The notes: a model not told the origin generated them from the letters alone. DNA of 64,000 bases from Iocasia fonsfrigidae (GCF_017751145.1 NZ_CP046640.1:3328137-3392136); one strand, 5' to 3'; shown: positions 47,594 to 56,485, numbered from the stretch's first letter. A program made the numbers and translations.

Positions 47594-48770
47594 TAGGAAC
47601 AGCCCCTTCCTTCAATATCTTAAACTGACTGTTTGTTGATAAATTCTCCACGGGTTTTTCTAATAAAAATTCTCCATTATTTATCCATTTCTTTAATTCA
47701 AGGGCAATCTTTCTGGCCTTATTATAGCTGGATAATGGTGCAGTCGGTACTTCCCGGCCATTTTCCAGAACAATCGTACCTGACCTCAATTGTTCATAAT
47801 TAACCTGACCTAAGGTAGGGTTATCCCTTACACCACCACTATAATCAACAATAGTAACATCAATGTCCCTATCCCTAACCGCTGTATACCTGACCATTTC
47901 TTTATTTAAAATAGGAATTGGCACACCTATTCCCACATACATACTTACACCATATTTTTCAATAGAGGCAGGCCGGACATATTCAGTACTCATCTCTTTT
48001 AAATCCCCAATCACTGCCATAGTACCAGCACCACCTACCGGGATCCCTTTTTGATTTCTTTCCCTAACAGGATTATGCTGGGTACCCTCCCAGGCAATAT
48101 ATCCCTGGGCACCACCCAGAAATATCCGACTCCCAATACCAATAGTTTTATAATAGGGGTCATTTAAAAGAGGGCTTAATTGTCCAGCACTACTATAACT
48201 TGCATTCCCAAATCTGGCCATCAAAGGCCCCATATAGGTATAAATCATTTTATCAGAGGAATTTACTGCTACCCAGTAATTTTGGTAGCAATTCCGGGGA
48301 TTAAACAAATAGGCCTGATTCAAATCTTCCAGGGTAATATAGGTATCAAGTTCTTTACGGGGATAAGAATCAGTACCCTTTGAAGTGGCCCTTAAATGTA
48401 CTTTTCGACCAGCAAGTAGTTCTTCAATAACATGTGCCCCTCCATATTCCAGCCCTTTTATCTCAGATTCTTCAGTTGCACCTAAGTAAACATCAACAGC
48501 TGCCAGACCAGCATAAGCCATAACATCATTTAACCAGACCCTCCCCATTCTTATAGGGGGATCACAATGTCCAAAATTTAAAAAGGCACCAGAAGAACAC
48601 ATTGCCCCAAAAGTAGCTGTAGTAACTACGTCAACCTCTGCAAGGGCCTTATCCTCACCATTTTCATCTACAAAATCAATCATCTCTTCAGCTGTAAGAA
48701 CCAGGGCTTCACCTTTTTTTATTCTTTGATTAATCTCAGCATAACTCTTTTCTGTTTTTTTCCCGCTCAT
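47586..48770 (-). CDS. DUF39 homocysteine biosynthesis protein
   Basis: 394 residues from the ATG at 48770 (GGAG 8 nt upstream; the GTG at 48779 is less likely). The DUF39 family is seen at EVDVVTTATFGAMCSSGAFL, FGHCDPPIRMGRVWLNDV, GSRIFLGGAQGYIAWEGTQH and GVSMYVGIGVPIPIL. The Cys in TFGAMCSSGAF is a candidate active residue. Proteins of this kind sulfurylate aspartate semialdehyde to homocysteine without O-acylhomoserine. First gene after the SAM-I riboswitch, so repressed when SAM is plentiful. Confidence 0.92.
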   Translation of the reverse strand: MSGKKTEKSYAEINQRIKKGEALVLTAEEMIDFVDENGEDKALAEVDVVTTATFGAMCSSGAFLNFGHCDPPIRMGRVWLNDVMAYAGLAAVDVYLGATEESEIKGLEYGGAHVIEELLAGRKVHLRATSKGTDSYPRKELDTYITLEDLNQAYLFNPRNCYQNYWVAVNSSDKMIYTYMGPLMARFGNASYSSAGQLSPLLNDPYYKTIGIGSRIFLGGAQGYIAWEGTQHNPVRERNQKGIPVGGAGTMAVIGDLKEMSTEYVRPASIEKYGVSMYVGIGVPIPILNKEMVRYTAVRDRDIDVTIVDYSGGVRDNPTLGQVNYEQLRSGTIVLENGREVPTAPLSSYNKARKIALELKKWINNGEFLLEKPVENLSTNSQFKILKEGAVPNV

Positions 48771-48815
48771 TTCCCTCACTCCTTAATTATTTCGATACTT
48801 TAAACTCCCTTTATA

Positions 48816-48846
48816 AATAAAATCCTCTTCCCTGGAGGAAGAGGTT
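48816..48846 (-). terminator. Riboswitch-controlled terminator
   Basis: Minus strand CCTCTTCC-TCCA-GGGAAGAGG followed by ATTTTATTTA, between the SAM-I aptamer and the DUF39 gene. Confidence 0.85.
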
Positions 48847-48856
48847 ATTTACATAG

Positions 48857-48960
48857 CTCTCATCTTCCAGGAAATAATTTATCCTGCAGGATTTAGCACC
48901 GTGCTTATGCCGGTTGCCGGGCTTCATCGGGCCAGTCCCTCAGCCATCTCTTGATAAGAA
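48857..48960 (-). promoter_or_regulatory. SAM-I riboswitch (S box)
   Basis: The minus strand reads CTTATCAAGAGATGGCTGAG, GGACTGGCCCGATGAAGCCC, GGCAACC, GGTGCTAAATCCTGC and closes with GATGAG pairing to CTTATC. All core blocks are in order. With the terminator at 48816-48846 it gives SAM-dependent premature termination of the homocysteine-metH operon. Confidence 0.96.
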
Positions 48961-48980
48961 ATGAATATTAAATTATCAAT

Positions 48981-49009
48981 AGTATAGCATAATACTTTTC
49001 TTAAGTCAA
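48981..49009 (-). promoter_or_regulatory. Promoter of the homocysteine-metH operon
   Basis: Minus strand TTGACT, 17 bp, TATACT, about 20 bp upstream of the SAM-I aptamer. Confidence 0.8.
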
Positions 49010-49011
49010 TA

Positions 49012-49668
49012 TCACTGTACAATATCAGCCAGTTTAATATCTTTTATTTTATCATACCTGAAATCAGCCTGTCCAACCCGCTCTTCAGGCCCAATACCAA
49101 CAGTATGCATCCCTGCCGCCAGAGCTGCTTCAATCCCAGACTCTGCATCTTCAATCACAATACATTCCTCAGGTTCCACCTCTAACTCCTCAGCAGCATA
49201 GAGGAACAGGTCAGGGGCTGGTTTATTATTTTTCACACTATAGCCGTCAGCAATAAGCTGAAATTTCTTCCCAATCTCCAGATTTTCAATAACTGTTCTA
49301 GCATTTCTACTTGCTGAAGCAACAGCCAGCTTATACCCATCTTCTTGCAGCTGATTTAATAGTTCCTCTACACCTGGTATAAGATCTTCCATTGTAATAT
49401 TATTAATTAATTCCTGATAATATTCATTCTTTTTAACCATCAACTCTTCCATTTTATCTTCAGGTAGTGTCTTCCCTTTTAGCAAAATTTCCAGTGACTG
49501 CCTCCTGGTTACACCCCTTAATTGTTCATTATCCTCTCTGGTAAAAGATATCCCTTCTTCCTGAGCAAGCTTTTTCCAGCTTTGATAATGATATTCCGCT
49601 GTATCTGTTAAAACACCATCTAGATCAAAAATAACCGCCTTTATTTCTCCCTTATTCCTTTTGCTCAT
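49012..49668 (-). CDS. HAD-IA phosphatase, beta-phosphoglucomutase-like
   Basis: 218 residues. HAD motif I is VIFDLDGVLTDTAEYHYQSW, motif II the ASASRNA segment, motif III the Lys of NNKPAPDLFLYAA, and motif IV VIEDAESGIEAALAAGMHT. The DLDGVLTDT start and RGVTRRQSLEILL cap are close to PgmB, which interconverts beta-glucose-1- and 6-phosphate, but other sugar phosphates are possible. It follows the ABC ATPase by 40 bp and is probably the last gene of the T-box unit; the functional link is not obvious. Confidence 0.85.
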   Translation of the reverse strand: MSKRNKGEIKAVIFDLDGVLTDTAEYHYQSWKKLAQEEGISFTREDNEQLRGVTRRQSLEILLKGKTLPEDKMEELMVKKNEYYQELINNITMEDLIPGVEELLNQLQEDGYKLAVASASRNARTVIENLEIGKKFQLIADGYSVKNNKPAPDLFLYAAEELEVEPEECIVIEDAESGIEAALAAGMHTVGIGPEERVGQADFRYDKIKDIKLADIVQ

Positions 49669-49707
49669 ATTAATAATACACCCCCATAGTTATATCCTTA
49701 TAAACAA

Positions 49708-50985
49708 TTATATTTTTATTAAGTCTTCGATTAATTGTAAAATATCCGCCGTTTTATTCTTCAAATAACACCCTGGACGCCGCTTAAGTTCCTGCCATAA
49801 TAAAGTAGCTTCTCCCCCTGTAAAATCACGCTCCTGAAACTTCCTTCCCCCCTTAAGAATTATAGTTTTGTCACTTAAATCAAGAAGGAGTTTTAGATTA
49901 TCTAGATTACCATGGCCGAAAGGTGTTTCAGCAAGCAAGATTATATCTGCCTCAGTCATTAACTGTCGGTTATATTCCAAACTCTGCTTACTTATCGGGT
50001 TAAAAGGTGGACTCTCAGCTATCTTAAGGTTTAACCTCCTGGCTGTTTCCCAATCACTATCACCAATATTTAAAACTCCACAACTTAATTGAAAACCCTT
50101 ATTATGAAGCAGGGAAAACATTTTGCGCCCTGAACCACCCCCACATATCAAATGAATTTTAGGAGTATTTTCTGTAATTGTGCTTCTCTTTCCCCACTGC
50201 TTTTTTTTACTACCCCCAGGAACCATAATCAGGTATGGTTTGCCAGTAAAAGGATTCTCCTCAATAATCACATCACTCTGATAGACCTCAGCAATAGTTT
50301 CACTCCTTAATACTTCTGTAGGAATACCTGTCTTATAGACCTGCCCATCCTTTAACAAAATCAGTCTATCACAATATTGACCACTGAGATTAAGGTCATG
50401 TGAAACAAGGATAATCGTAATACCCCTGTACCTATTTAATTTAGCCAGCAAGTCAAATATCTCCCCCTGATAATTAATATCCAGACTGGCAGTTGGTTCA
50501 TCCAGCAGCAAGATATCAGGTTCCTGAGCCAGGGCCCGGGCAATAATCACCCTCTGCCGCTCTCCCCCACTAAGTTTATTAATATTCTCCTGAGAAAAGC
50601 CCTGAGTATCTGTCATCTCCATTACTTCACTTACAATTTCCCTATCTTGCTCACTCACCATGCCCCAGCGATTCTGATACGGTCTTCGCCCCATCATAAT
50701 CAGGTCATAAACTTTAAAATTATAATCAACATTTGTATCTTGAGGTACCACAGCCATTATACGGGCTAAGTCCTCATTAGATACTTTATTTAATAAATAA
50801 TTATCTAGATAAATAACACCCTTATCAGCTGGTAAATACCCGCTTAATGTCTTAAGAAAGGTTGATTTTCCAGAACCGTTGGGCCCAATTATACCGATAA
50901 AATCACCTCTAGTAAGATATAGATTTATCTCCTTTAATACTCTTTTATCCCCATAACTAAAATGAAGTCCTTCTATTTTTATCAT
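49708..50985 (-). CDS. FecE/BtuD-like ABC ATPase with extra C-terminal domain
   Basis: 425 residues. Residues 1-255 are an iron-siderophore/cobalamin-type ATPase: Walker A GPNGSGKST, signature LSGGERQRVIIA, Walker B LLLDEPTASLDINYQG. From about 265 an additional domain follows (KIHLICGGGSGRKMFSLLHN, GDSDWETARRLNLKIAESPP, EADIILLAETPFGHGNLDN), an alpha/beta fold I cannot name. Similar fusions occur with clostridial cobalamin or iron importers. It lies 6 bp after the permease; no binding protein is present in the unit. Confidence 0.9.
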   Translation of the reverse strand: MIKIEGLHFSYGDKRVLKEINLYLTRGDFIGIIGPNGSGKSTFLKTLSGYLPADKGVIYLDNYLLNKVSNEDLARIMAVVPQDTNVDYNFKVYDLIMMGRRPYQNRWGMVSEQDREIVSEVMEMTDTQGFSQENINKLSGGERQRVIIARALAQEPDILLLDEPTASLDINYQGEIFDLLAKLNRYRGITIILVSHDLNLSGQYCDRLILLKDGQVYKTGIPTEVLRSETIAEVYQSDVIIEENPFTGKPYLIMVPGGSKKKQWGKRSTITENTPKIHLICGGGSGRKMFSLLHNKGFQLSCGVLNIGDSDWETARRLNLKIAESPPFNPISKQSLEYNRQLMTEADIILLAETPFGHGNLDNLKLLLDLSDKTIILKGGRKFQERDFTGGEATLLWQELKRRPGCYLKNKTADILQLIEDLIKI

Positions 50986-50991
50986 TTTCTA

Positions 50992-52002
50992 TCACCAGTA
51001 CTCCCCTTTAGTCTTTCGTAATAGGTAAATAAAATACGGTCCCCCTGCTAAAGCAGTAATAATTCCTACCGGTATTTCCATAGGTGCCAGGAGAGTACGG
51101 GCCAGGTTATCACTGACAAGCAAAAACAACCCCCCTAACAGGGCTGCTGCCGGTATCATTTTTCTATGATCCGGACCTATTAATATCCTGACAATATGAG
51201 GTACAATCAGACCGATAAAACCAATAATGCCACTTACAGATACTACTGCCGCTGTCATAAGGGCCGCAGCAATGATCAAGTGTAGTTTAACTCTTTCAAT
51301 ATCCAGACCCAGGTTATAGGCATTCTCTTCCCCTAGTAGTAAGGTGTTTAGGTCATTTATATGGAAAATTATTATAAGCAAAGCTGTAAAATAATAGGGA
51401 AGAATCGTTATAATCTCCTGCCAACTGGCAGTAGCCAGACTACCCATCAACCAGTAAACCACCTTGTGTAAACTGTTTGTCCCTAAAACCATTAAAAAGG
51501 ACATGACAGCATTAAGTAGAAATCCCATTGCTACCCCAGCTAAAAGAAAAGTTATAACCGGAAGGCCCCTTTTACTGTAAGATAAGCTGTAAACAATATA
51601 TACGGTTATTACCGCACCTATAAAAGCCATTAAAGGGATAGTACTTATCCCCAGAAACTCCCAGTCAATATTTAGAATAATAGTCAGGGTTACTGCTGTA
51701 CCAGCCCCAGATGAAATCCCTACAACATAAGGGTCAACCATTGGGTTGCGGATAACTCCCTGAAATACAGCACCAGCCAGAGCAAGCCCTGAACCTACCA
51801 GCAAACTCAATATAACCCTGGGTAAACGAATATTTTTAACAATTAAGCCATAAGTACTCCCACTTTCAGCTGAAAACAATACCCTGATAAGCTGTTTGAA
51901 AGGGATATATATACTACCAATTGACAGGGATAAACTAATTATTATAAGCCCTATCAATAAAAACCCTATAAAAAAAAGCATTGTCTTAATTTTATTATTC
52001 AT
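50992..52002 (-). CDS. FecCD/BtuC-type ABC transporter permease
   Basis: 336 residues, about ten membrane helices. Family marks: RLPRVILSLLVGSGLALAGA, FQGVIRNPMVDPYVVGISSG, and VSVSGIIGFIGLIVPHIVR before the ATPase-coupling loop, LGLDIERVKLHL earlier. Imports iron-siderophore, heme or cobalamin. No cobalamin riboswitch is seen in the 50-bp gap upstream, and the gene appears to share the T-box leader of the aminotransferase gene, which makes the substrate uncertain. Confidence 0.92.
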   Translation of the reverse strand: MNNKIKTMLFFIGFLLIGLIIISLSLSIGSIYIPFKQLIRVLFSAESGSTYGLIVKNIRLPRVILSLLVGSGLALAGAVFQGVIRNPMVDPYVVGISSGAGTAVTLTIILNIDWEFLGISTIPLMAFIGAVITVYIVYSLSYSKRGLPVITFLLAGVAMGFLLNAVMSFLMVLGTNSLHKVVYWLMGSLATASWQEIITILPYYFTALLIIIFHINDLNTLLLGEENAYNLGLDIERVKLHLIIAAALMTAAVVSVSGIIGFIGLIVPHIVRILIGPDHRKMIPAAALLGGLFLLVSDNLARTLLAPMEIPVGIITALAGGPYFIYLLRKTKGEYW

Positions 52003-52052
52003 TAATAACCACCATATACTTTATTCAAGAAATAAATTAAAATTCCTGTTTT

Positions 52053-53249
52053 TTAATAATCAATAATTATCCCTGCTAATAACGCTATACCCTTTTCTAT
52101 TTCAGCAGGGGTAGTATCAGAGAATGACAACCTGATATAGTGATTACCATCCTGATAAACCGGGAAAAAAGAATTCCCAGTAACAAAGGCCAATTTATTT
52201 TTAATTGCTACCTGAAATAAATCCCTGCTCTTTATATTTTCCGGCAACCTTACCCAGAAGAAAAAACCACCTTCAGGCTGATACCATGAAGTGTTTTCAG
52301 GAAAAAATTTCTGCAGAGACTCTTCCATCTTTAGTAACCTCGCTTTATAAAAAGGTTTAACCCTTTTTAGCTGTTCATCTACTAAGCCACTATTACCAGC
52401 AAGGGCCAGCAGTTCCTGACCATATGTGTTTGAAGCCAGGTCAGTATTTTGTTTAGCCTTTGTCAATAAATCTATCATCCCTTCCTCAATACAGACCCAA
52501 CCGACCCGCATACCCGGTATAAAAAATTTAGAAAAAGACCCCAGCATAATAACCCGGTTATCTTGATCAAATTCCTTAATAAAAGGCAGTCTTTCATTAA
52601 AGTAATTAAGTTCACTATAAGGAGTATCTTCAATAATATAAAAATCATATCTTTCAGCCAACTCTAAAATCTTTTTTCTCCTCTCCAGTGACAATCTACT
52701 TCCAGAGGGATTAGAATAATCAGGAACCAGATAGATAAACTTAATCTGCTCCCCTTCGGCATATATTCTATCCAATTTTTCTTCAAGGATATTTACACAT
52801 AAACCATCTTTATCAAGATCAATCCCTATAAGATTAGCCTGATAACTCTTAATTGCCCCAATACCACCTACATACCCTGGTTTCTCTACAATTATATTGT
52901 CCCCTGTATTAATAAATATTTTACTGATAAGATCAAGGGCCTGTTGTGAACCAGTAGTAATCAGCAGTTCCTTTTTACTGGTATTAATACCCCTCTCTCC
53001 CAGAAAACCTACAATATATTCCTTGAGGTTGTCAGAACCGTCAGTACTACAATACTGAAAAACCTCTGCCCCCAGATCATTTAAAAGCCTATCATTCAGG
53101 TCTTTTAGTCCGTTATAAGGAAAAACCTCACTGGCAGGGATCCCCCCGGCAAAAGAAAGCACATCCCCCTGACCAACCAGTTTCATAAACTCAGCAAGTT
53201 CACCATTTGACATCTCCTCAACCCTATCAGCAAACAAATTATCTAACAT
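52053..53249 (-). CDS. PLP-dependent aminotransferase, class I (LysN/ARO8-like)
   Basis: 398 residues from the ATG at 53249 (AAGGGG 8 nt upstream). Fold type I: SFAGGIPASEVFP, TTGSQQALDLISKIF, VPDYSNPSGSRLSL, and the PLP lysine in MLGSFSKFFIPGMRVGWV. This subgroup uses 2-aminoadipate, leucine or aromatic amino acids and lacks the N-terminal GntR domain of MocR proteins. The T-box leader and the branched-chain operon just upstream suggest branched-chain transamination (inference). Confidence 0.88.
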   Translation of the reverse strand: MLDNLFADRVEEMSNGELAEFMKLVGQGDVLSFAGGIPASEVFPYNGLKDLNDRLLNDLGAEVFQYCSTDGSDNLKEYIVGFLGERGINTSKKELLITTGSQQALDLISKIFINTGDNIIVEKPGYVGGIGAIKSYQANLIGIDLDKDGLCVNILEEKLDRIYAEGEQIKFIYLVPDYSNPSGSRLSLERRKKILELAERYDFYIIEDTPYSELNYFNERLPFIKEFDQDNRVIMLGSFSKFFIPGMRVGWVCIEEGMIDLLTKAKQNTDLASNTYGQELLALAGNSGLVDEQLKRVKPFYKARLLKMEESLQKFFPENTSWYQPEGGFFFWVRLPENIKSRDLFQVAIKNKLAFVTGNSFFPVYQDGNHYIRLSFSDTTPAEIEKGIALLAGIIIDY

Positions 53250-53306
53250 TAACAATTCCCCTTTCTTATTTTTAAAATTAAGTGGTTTCGTCAGCCTGCT
53301 ACGACC

Positions 53307-53435
53307 GTAATAATTTTCATTCTACCGCTTGTCGTTCACTACGGCATCCGTGCCTCCGCTCTCTGTCAAAACTTTTTGCTCCGGCGTCCTGCCTCTACAA
53401 AAAGTTAGAGTCGCTATAGAATAAAAAATTATTAC
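53307..53435 (-). repeat. Structured repeat, copy C
   Basis: Arms at 53307-53324 and 53417-53435 pair with one bulge (GTAATAATTTT then ATTCTA). The 92-nt core, read on the minus strand, has stem AACTTTTTG/CAAAAAGTT around GGCAGGACGCC, then hairpin GGCACGGATGCC and GTGAACGACAAGCGG. It aligns ungapped to the core of copy B. It lies between the T-box terminator and the aminotransferase start, so it should be part of that mRNA leader. Confidence 0.85.
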
Positions 53436-53453
53436 TTAGCCACCTTAACTAAG

Positions 53454-53512
53454 ACAAATATATTTGTTGGTCTTCAAAGTTATCAACAATTTCAAAATCA
53501 CATAGTTTCTCA
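53454..53512 (+). repeat. IS-end-like repeat D, copy 2
   Basis: The first 38 nt match 33871-33908 with two differences (ACAAATATATTTGTTGGTCT, TCAAAGTTATCAACAATT); the rest (AATCACATAGTTTC) is related more loosely. It starts 19 bp beyond the arm of copy C. Confidence 0.65.
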
Positions 53513-53527
53513 TATGAATAAAACAAA

Positions 53528-53770
53528 ACACCCCTACATAAATGCAGGGGTGTATAATTTACACGGTACCACCATGCTTTGTTATCTATCACAATAACCT
53601 CAGCAAGTGCTGTTTATTCACAGCAGCTTAAGTTTTAACGGTACAACCGATGATTCCTACTTAGATTATGTTCAGAACCCAGCTCCAGGGCGGCTTAATC
53701 CCTTTCCTCACTCTTTATTTATATAATTATAAATATATAAAATATATTTAAACTATAAAACAATCTTCTT
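53528..53770 (-). promoter_or_regulatory. T-box leader with terminator
   Basis: Minus strand: GCCGCCCTGGAGCTGGGTT, TCTGAACATAATCTAAGTAGG, stem CGGTTGTACCG then TTAAAAC, and the T-box TGGTGGTACCGTG (53562-53574), followed by terminator ACACCCCT...AGGGGTGT (53528-53553) with TTTTG. It senses uncharged tRNA. The triplet after GAAC is ATA (isoleucine); ATC follows one codon later, so isoleucine is my reading, with doubt. The 5' half of stem I is replaced by, or embedded in, unusually AT-rich sequence. Confidence 0.88.
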
Positions 53771-53771
53771 T

Positions 53772-53800
53772 ATTATACCACAGCAATTTTATTTAATCAA
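53772..53800 (-). promoter_or_regulatory. Promoter of the T-box unit
   Basis: Minus strand TTGATT (53795-53800), 17 bp, TATAAT (53772-53777), just past the cimA stop. Confidence 0.8.
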
Positions 53801-53840
53801 TCTAATCATAGAAATTAACTCAATAGTACTAAATATCCTG

Positions 53841-55424
53841 CTAATTAGCACTTAAACTACCGTTGTTTTTGGCTAGATAAAGAGCATATTCAAAACTATC
53901 AATCAGAGCCTGCCAGCTGGCCTGAATAATATTAGTTGACACTCCAATTGTAGTCCAGGACTGTTCTGTATTAGAACTCTCTATTAAAACACGTACCTTG
54001 GCAGCAGTTCCATCTTTACCATTTAAAACACGCACCTTATAATCTATTAATTTCATTACATCTATGGAAGGGAAAAAACTGAGCAGTGCCTTTCTTAAGG
54101 CATTATCAAGGGCATTAACCGGTCCATCTCCTTCGGCAACTATATGAACAGATTCCCCTTTCACCTTTAGTTTGACAACGGCTTCAGAATCAGTTTTTTT
54201 GCCAAAATTATGGCTAATTATCTTAAAGTCTTCTACCCCAAAAAGTGAATGATAGTCTTCATATTCCCTGAGAAAAAGTAATTTAAGAGAAGCCTCAGCA
54301 CCCTCAAACTGGTAACCTTGATATTCCATATCCTTGATCTTGGTAGCCAAGCTGCGGTATTCCTCTTTTGTAAAATTTGACAGGTCAAAACCTAGTTCCT
54401 GAAGTTTATATTTTAAATTACTCTTTCCTGATAGTTCAGAAACAAGTATCCTCCTCTTATTACCAAATATCTGAGGAGAGACATGTTCATAGGTCTCTGA
54501 ATTTTTTTGCAGGGCATTTACATGCATCCCAGCTTTATGTGTAAAAGCACTGCTCCCTACATAGGGATGATTGTTCTCAGGAACCAGATTAGCTACCTCC
54601 ATTATATAATAATAAAGAGAGGTTATTTTATTAACATTCAAATTACTAAGTTCAAGCTTATACTTCGTTTTTAAAGCAGGTATAATACTGGCAAGATCCG
54701 CATTACCACACCGTTCACCAATACCACCGATAGTTCCCTGAATCTGAACTGCTCCCAGTTCATAGGCCAGCAGCGAATTCGCTACAGCTACATCACTATC
54801 ATTATGGGCGTGAATACCTAATGGTGCTGTCAAGGATTCCTTTACCTTACCTATAGTACTAGCCAGTTGTGTCGGCAACTGCCCACCATTGGTATCACAT
54901 AAAACTAAAACCTCTGCACCTGCTTCATAGGCAACCTTCAGGGTCTCCAGGGCATATGTTGGATTACTAGCAAAGCCATCAAAAAAATGCTCAGCATCAA
55001 AAATAACCTGCATATTATTTTCAAGCAAATATTTTATTGTATCCTCGATCAGGGCCAGATTTTCATCCAGGGATATTTTAAGGACATCAGTAACATGGAA
55101 ATCCCAGGACTTACCGAAAATGGCGACTGTATCCACCCCGGAATCTATCATTTTCTTGATATTTAAATCATCTTTAATATCAATACCATACCTCTTGGTA
55201 GAACTAAAAGCAACAATCTTACTATGTTTTAGTTTTAAATCCCTGATTGCCGCGAAAAATTCTTCATCTTTAGGGTTAGAACCAGGCCAACCCCCTTCAA
55301 TATAATCAATCCCAAAATCATCAAGTTTTTTAACTATCTTTATTTTATCATCAACAGTAAAAGATACACCTTCACCCTGTGCTCCATCCCTTAAGGTTGT
55401 ATCATAAAATGTTAATGATTTCAT
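53841..55424 (-). CDS. cimA: (R)-citramalate synthase
   Basis: 527 residues, the length of CimA rather than LeuA. It condenses pyruvate and acetyl-CoA to citramalate, opening the threonine-independent route to isoleucine. HMG-CoA-lyase-like barrel: FYDTTLRDGAQGEGVSFTVD, LCDTNGGQLPTQ, and the metal His pair in GIHAHNDSDVAVANSLLA. The C-terminal LeuA-type regulatory domain begins about residue 395. The GAQGEGVSF signature and GGWPGSNPKDEEFF segment separate this group from LeuA (GEQSPGVN). Last gene of the operon; its start overlaps the leuB stop by one base. Confidence 0.94.
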   Translation of the reverse strand: MKSLTFYDTTLRDGAQGEGVSFTVDDKIKIVKKLDDFGIDYIEGGWPGSNPKDEEFFAAIRDLKLKHSKIVAFSSTKRYGIDIKDDLNIKKMIDSGVDTVAIFGKSWDFHVTDVLKISLDENLALIEDTIKYLLENNMQVIFDAEHFFDGFASNPTYALETLKVAYEAGAEVLVLCDTNGGQLPTQLASTIGKVKESLTAPLGIHAHNDSDVAVANSLLAYELGAVQIQGTIGGIGERCGNADLASIIPALKTKYKLELSNLNVNKITSLYYYIMEVANLVPENNHPYVGSSAFTHKAGMHVNALQKNSETYEHVSPQIFGNKRRILVSELSGKSNLKYKLQELGFDLSNFTKEEYRSLATKIKDMEYQGYQFEGAEASLKLLFLREYEDYHSLFGVEDFKIISHNFGKKTDSEAVVKLKVKGESVHIVAEGDGPVNALDNALRKALLSFFPSIDVMKLIDYKVRVLNGKDGTAAKVRVLIESSNTEQSWTTIGVSTNIIQASWQALIDSFEYALYLAKNNGSLSAN

Positions 55425-56485
55425 TATTTATCCCCCTTCAGTTCTTTAAGAACCTTAACAAGGTGATTTCCTACTTCAGAGGTGCTCAGTTCTCCACCCA
55501 TATCAGGTGTTACTTTATTATTATCTATCGAAGACTGAACAGCCTGATCAACCATAGCGGATAATTCTTCATGGCCAAGGTATTCGACAATCATACCGGC
55601 AGCCAGGATTGTTGCCAGTGGGTTAGCAATATTCTGTCCGGCAATATCAGGTGCAGAACCATGAACTGGTTCAAACATAGAAACAGTATCAGGGTTAATA
55701 TTACCAGAAACCGCCAGACCCATCCCCCCCTGTAATTCTGCCCCAAGGTCAGTAATAATATCCCCAAAGAGATTACAGGTGACAATAACATCAAATATTT
55801 CCGGGTTTCTTACCATCTTCATCGTAATAGCATCAATAAGGTAATGGTTTGTCTCTACATCACTATATTCCTGAGCCATTGCTTTGAAGGCCCTCTGCCA
55901 CAGGTTGTGAGCATAAGTCAGGACATTACTCTTATCAGAAACAGTTAACTTCCCTCCAGTCTTACGGGCATATTCAAAAGCATATTTGAGTATCCTGTCA
56001 ACACCTTTTCTGCTAGCAATCATCTCCTGGGTGGCTATCTCATCAGGGGTGTCTTTTTTTAGAAAACCACCAATACCTGCATAAAGTCCTTCTGTATTTT
56101 CACGAACAACTGTAAAATTAATTTCATCAACACCCTTACCTTTTAAAGGAGAAAACCTATCATTATATAATTTTACTGGACGCAAATTAACATACTGATC
56201 AAAATAAAATCTTAATTTAAGGAGAATACCCTTTTCCAAAATTCCAGGCTCAACAGCAGGGTCACCTACCGCCCCTAAAAAAATAGCATCAAAGGTTTCC
56301 AGCTCATTTAATACATTATCAGGAACCAGTTCCCCATATTTTAAATACCTGGCAGCACCAAGATCAAATTCTTTAAAACTAAGACCTAACTCATAAGTGC
56401 TATTCAAATATTCTAAGACCTTAACTCCCTCATTTACAACCTCTTTACCGATCCCATCACCAGGAATAACAGCAATTTTCGCCAT
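55424..56485 (-). CDS. leuB: 3-isopropylmalate dehydrogenase
   Basis: 353 residues. NAD-dependent oxidative decarboxylation of 3-isopropylmalate, and of 3-methylmalate in the citramalate route. IPGDGIGKEVVNEGVKVLEY, the substrate helix FDQYVNLRPVKLY, VRENTEGLYAGIGG and the NAD segment MFEPVHGSAPDIAGQNIANP are typical. It abuts leuD on one side and cimA on the other, so leuD-leuB-cimA are tightly coupled. A separate tartrate/isocitrate-type specificity cannot be excluded but context favours LeuB. Confidence 0.94.
   Translation of the reverse strand: MAKIAVIPGDGIGKEVVNEGVKVLEYLNSTYELGLSFKEFDLGAARYLKYGELVPDNVLNELETFDAIFLGAVGDPAVEPGILEKGILLKLRFYFDQYVNLRPVKLYNDRFSPLKGKGVDEINFTVVRENTEGLYAGIGGFLKKDTPDEIATQEMIASRKGVDRILKYAFEYARKTGGKLTVSDKSNVLTYAHNLWQRAFKAMAQEYSDVETNHYLIDAITMKMVRNPEIFDVIVTCNLFGDIITDLGAELQGGMGLAVSGNINPDTVSMFEPVHGSAPDIAGQNIANPLATILAAGMIVEYLGHEELSAMVDQAVQSSIDNNKVTPDMGGELSTSEVGNHLVKVLKELKGDK

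Noticed and set aside
50985-53249. Cobalamin riboswitch for the FecCD-type transporter
   Set aside because: The gap before the permease is only about 50 bp and contains no B12-box-like sequence.
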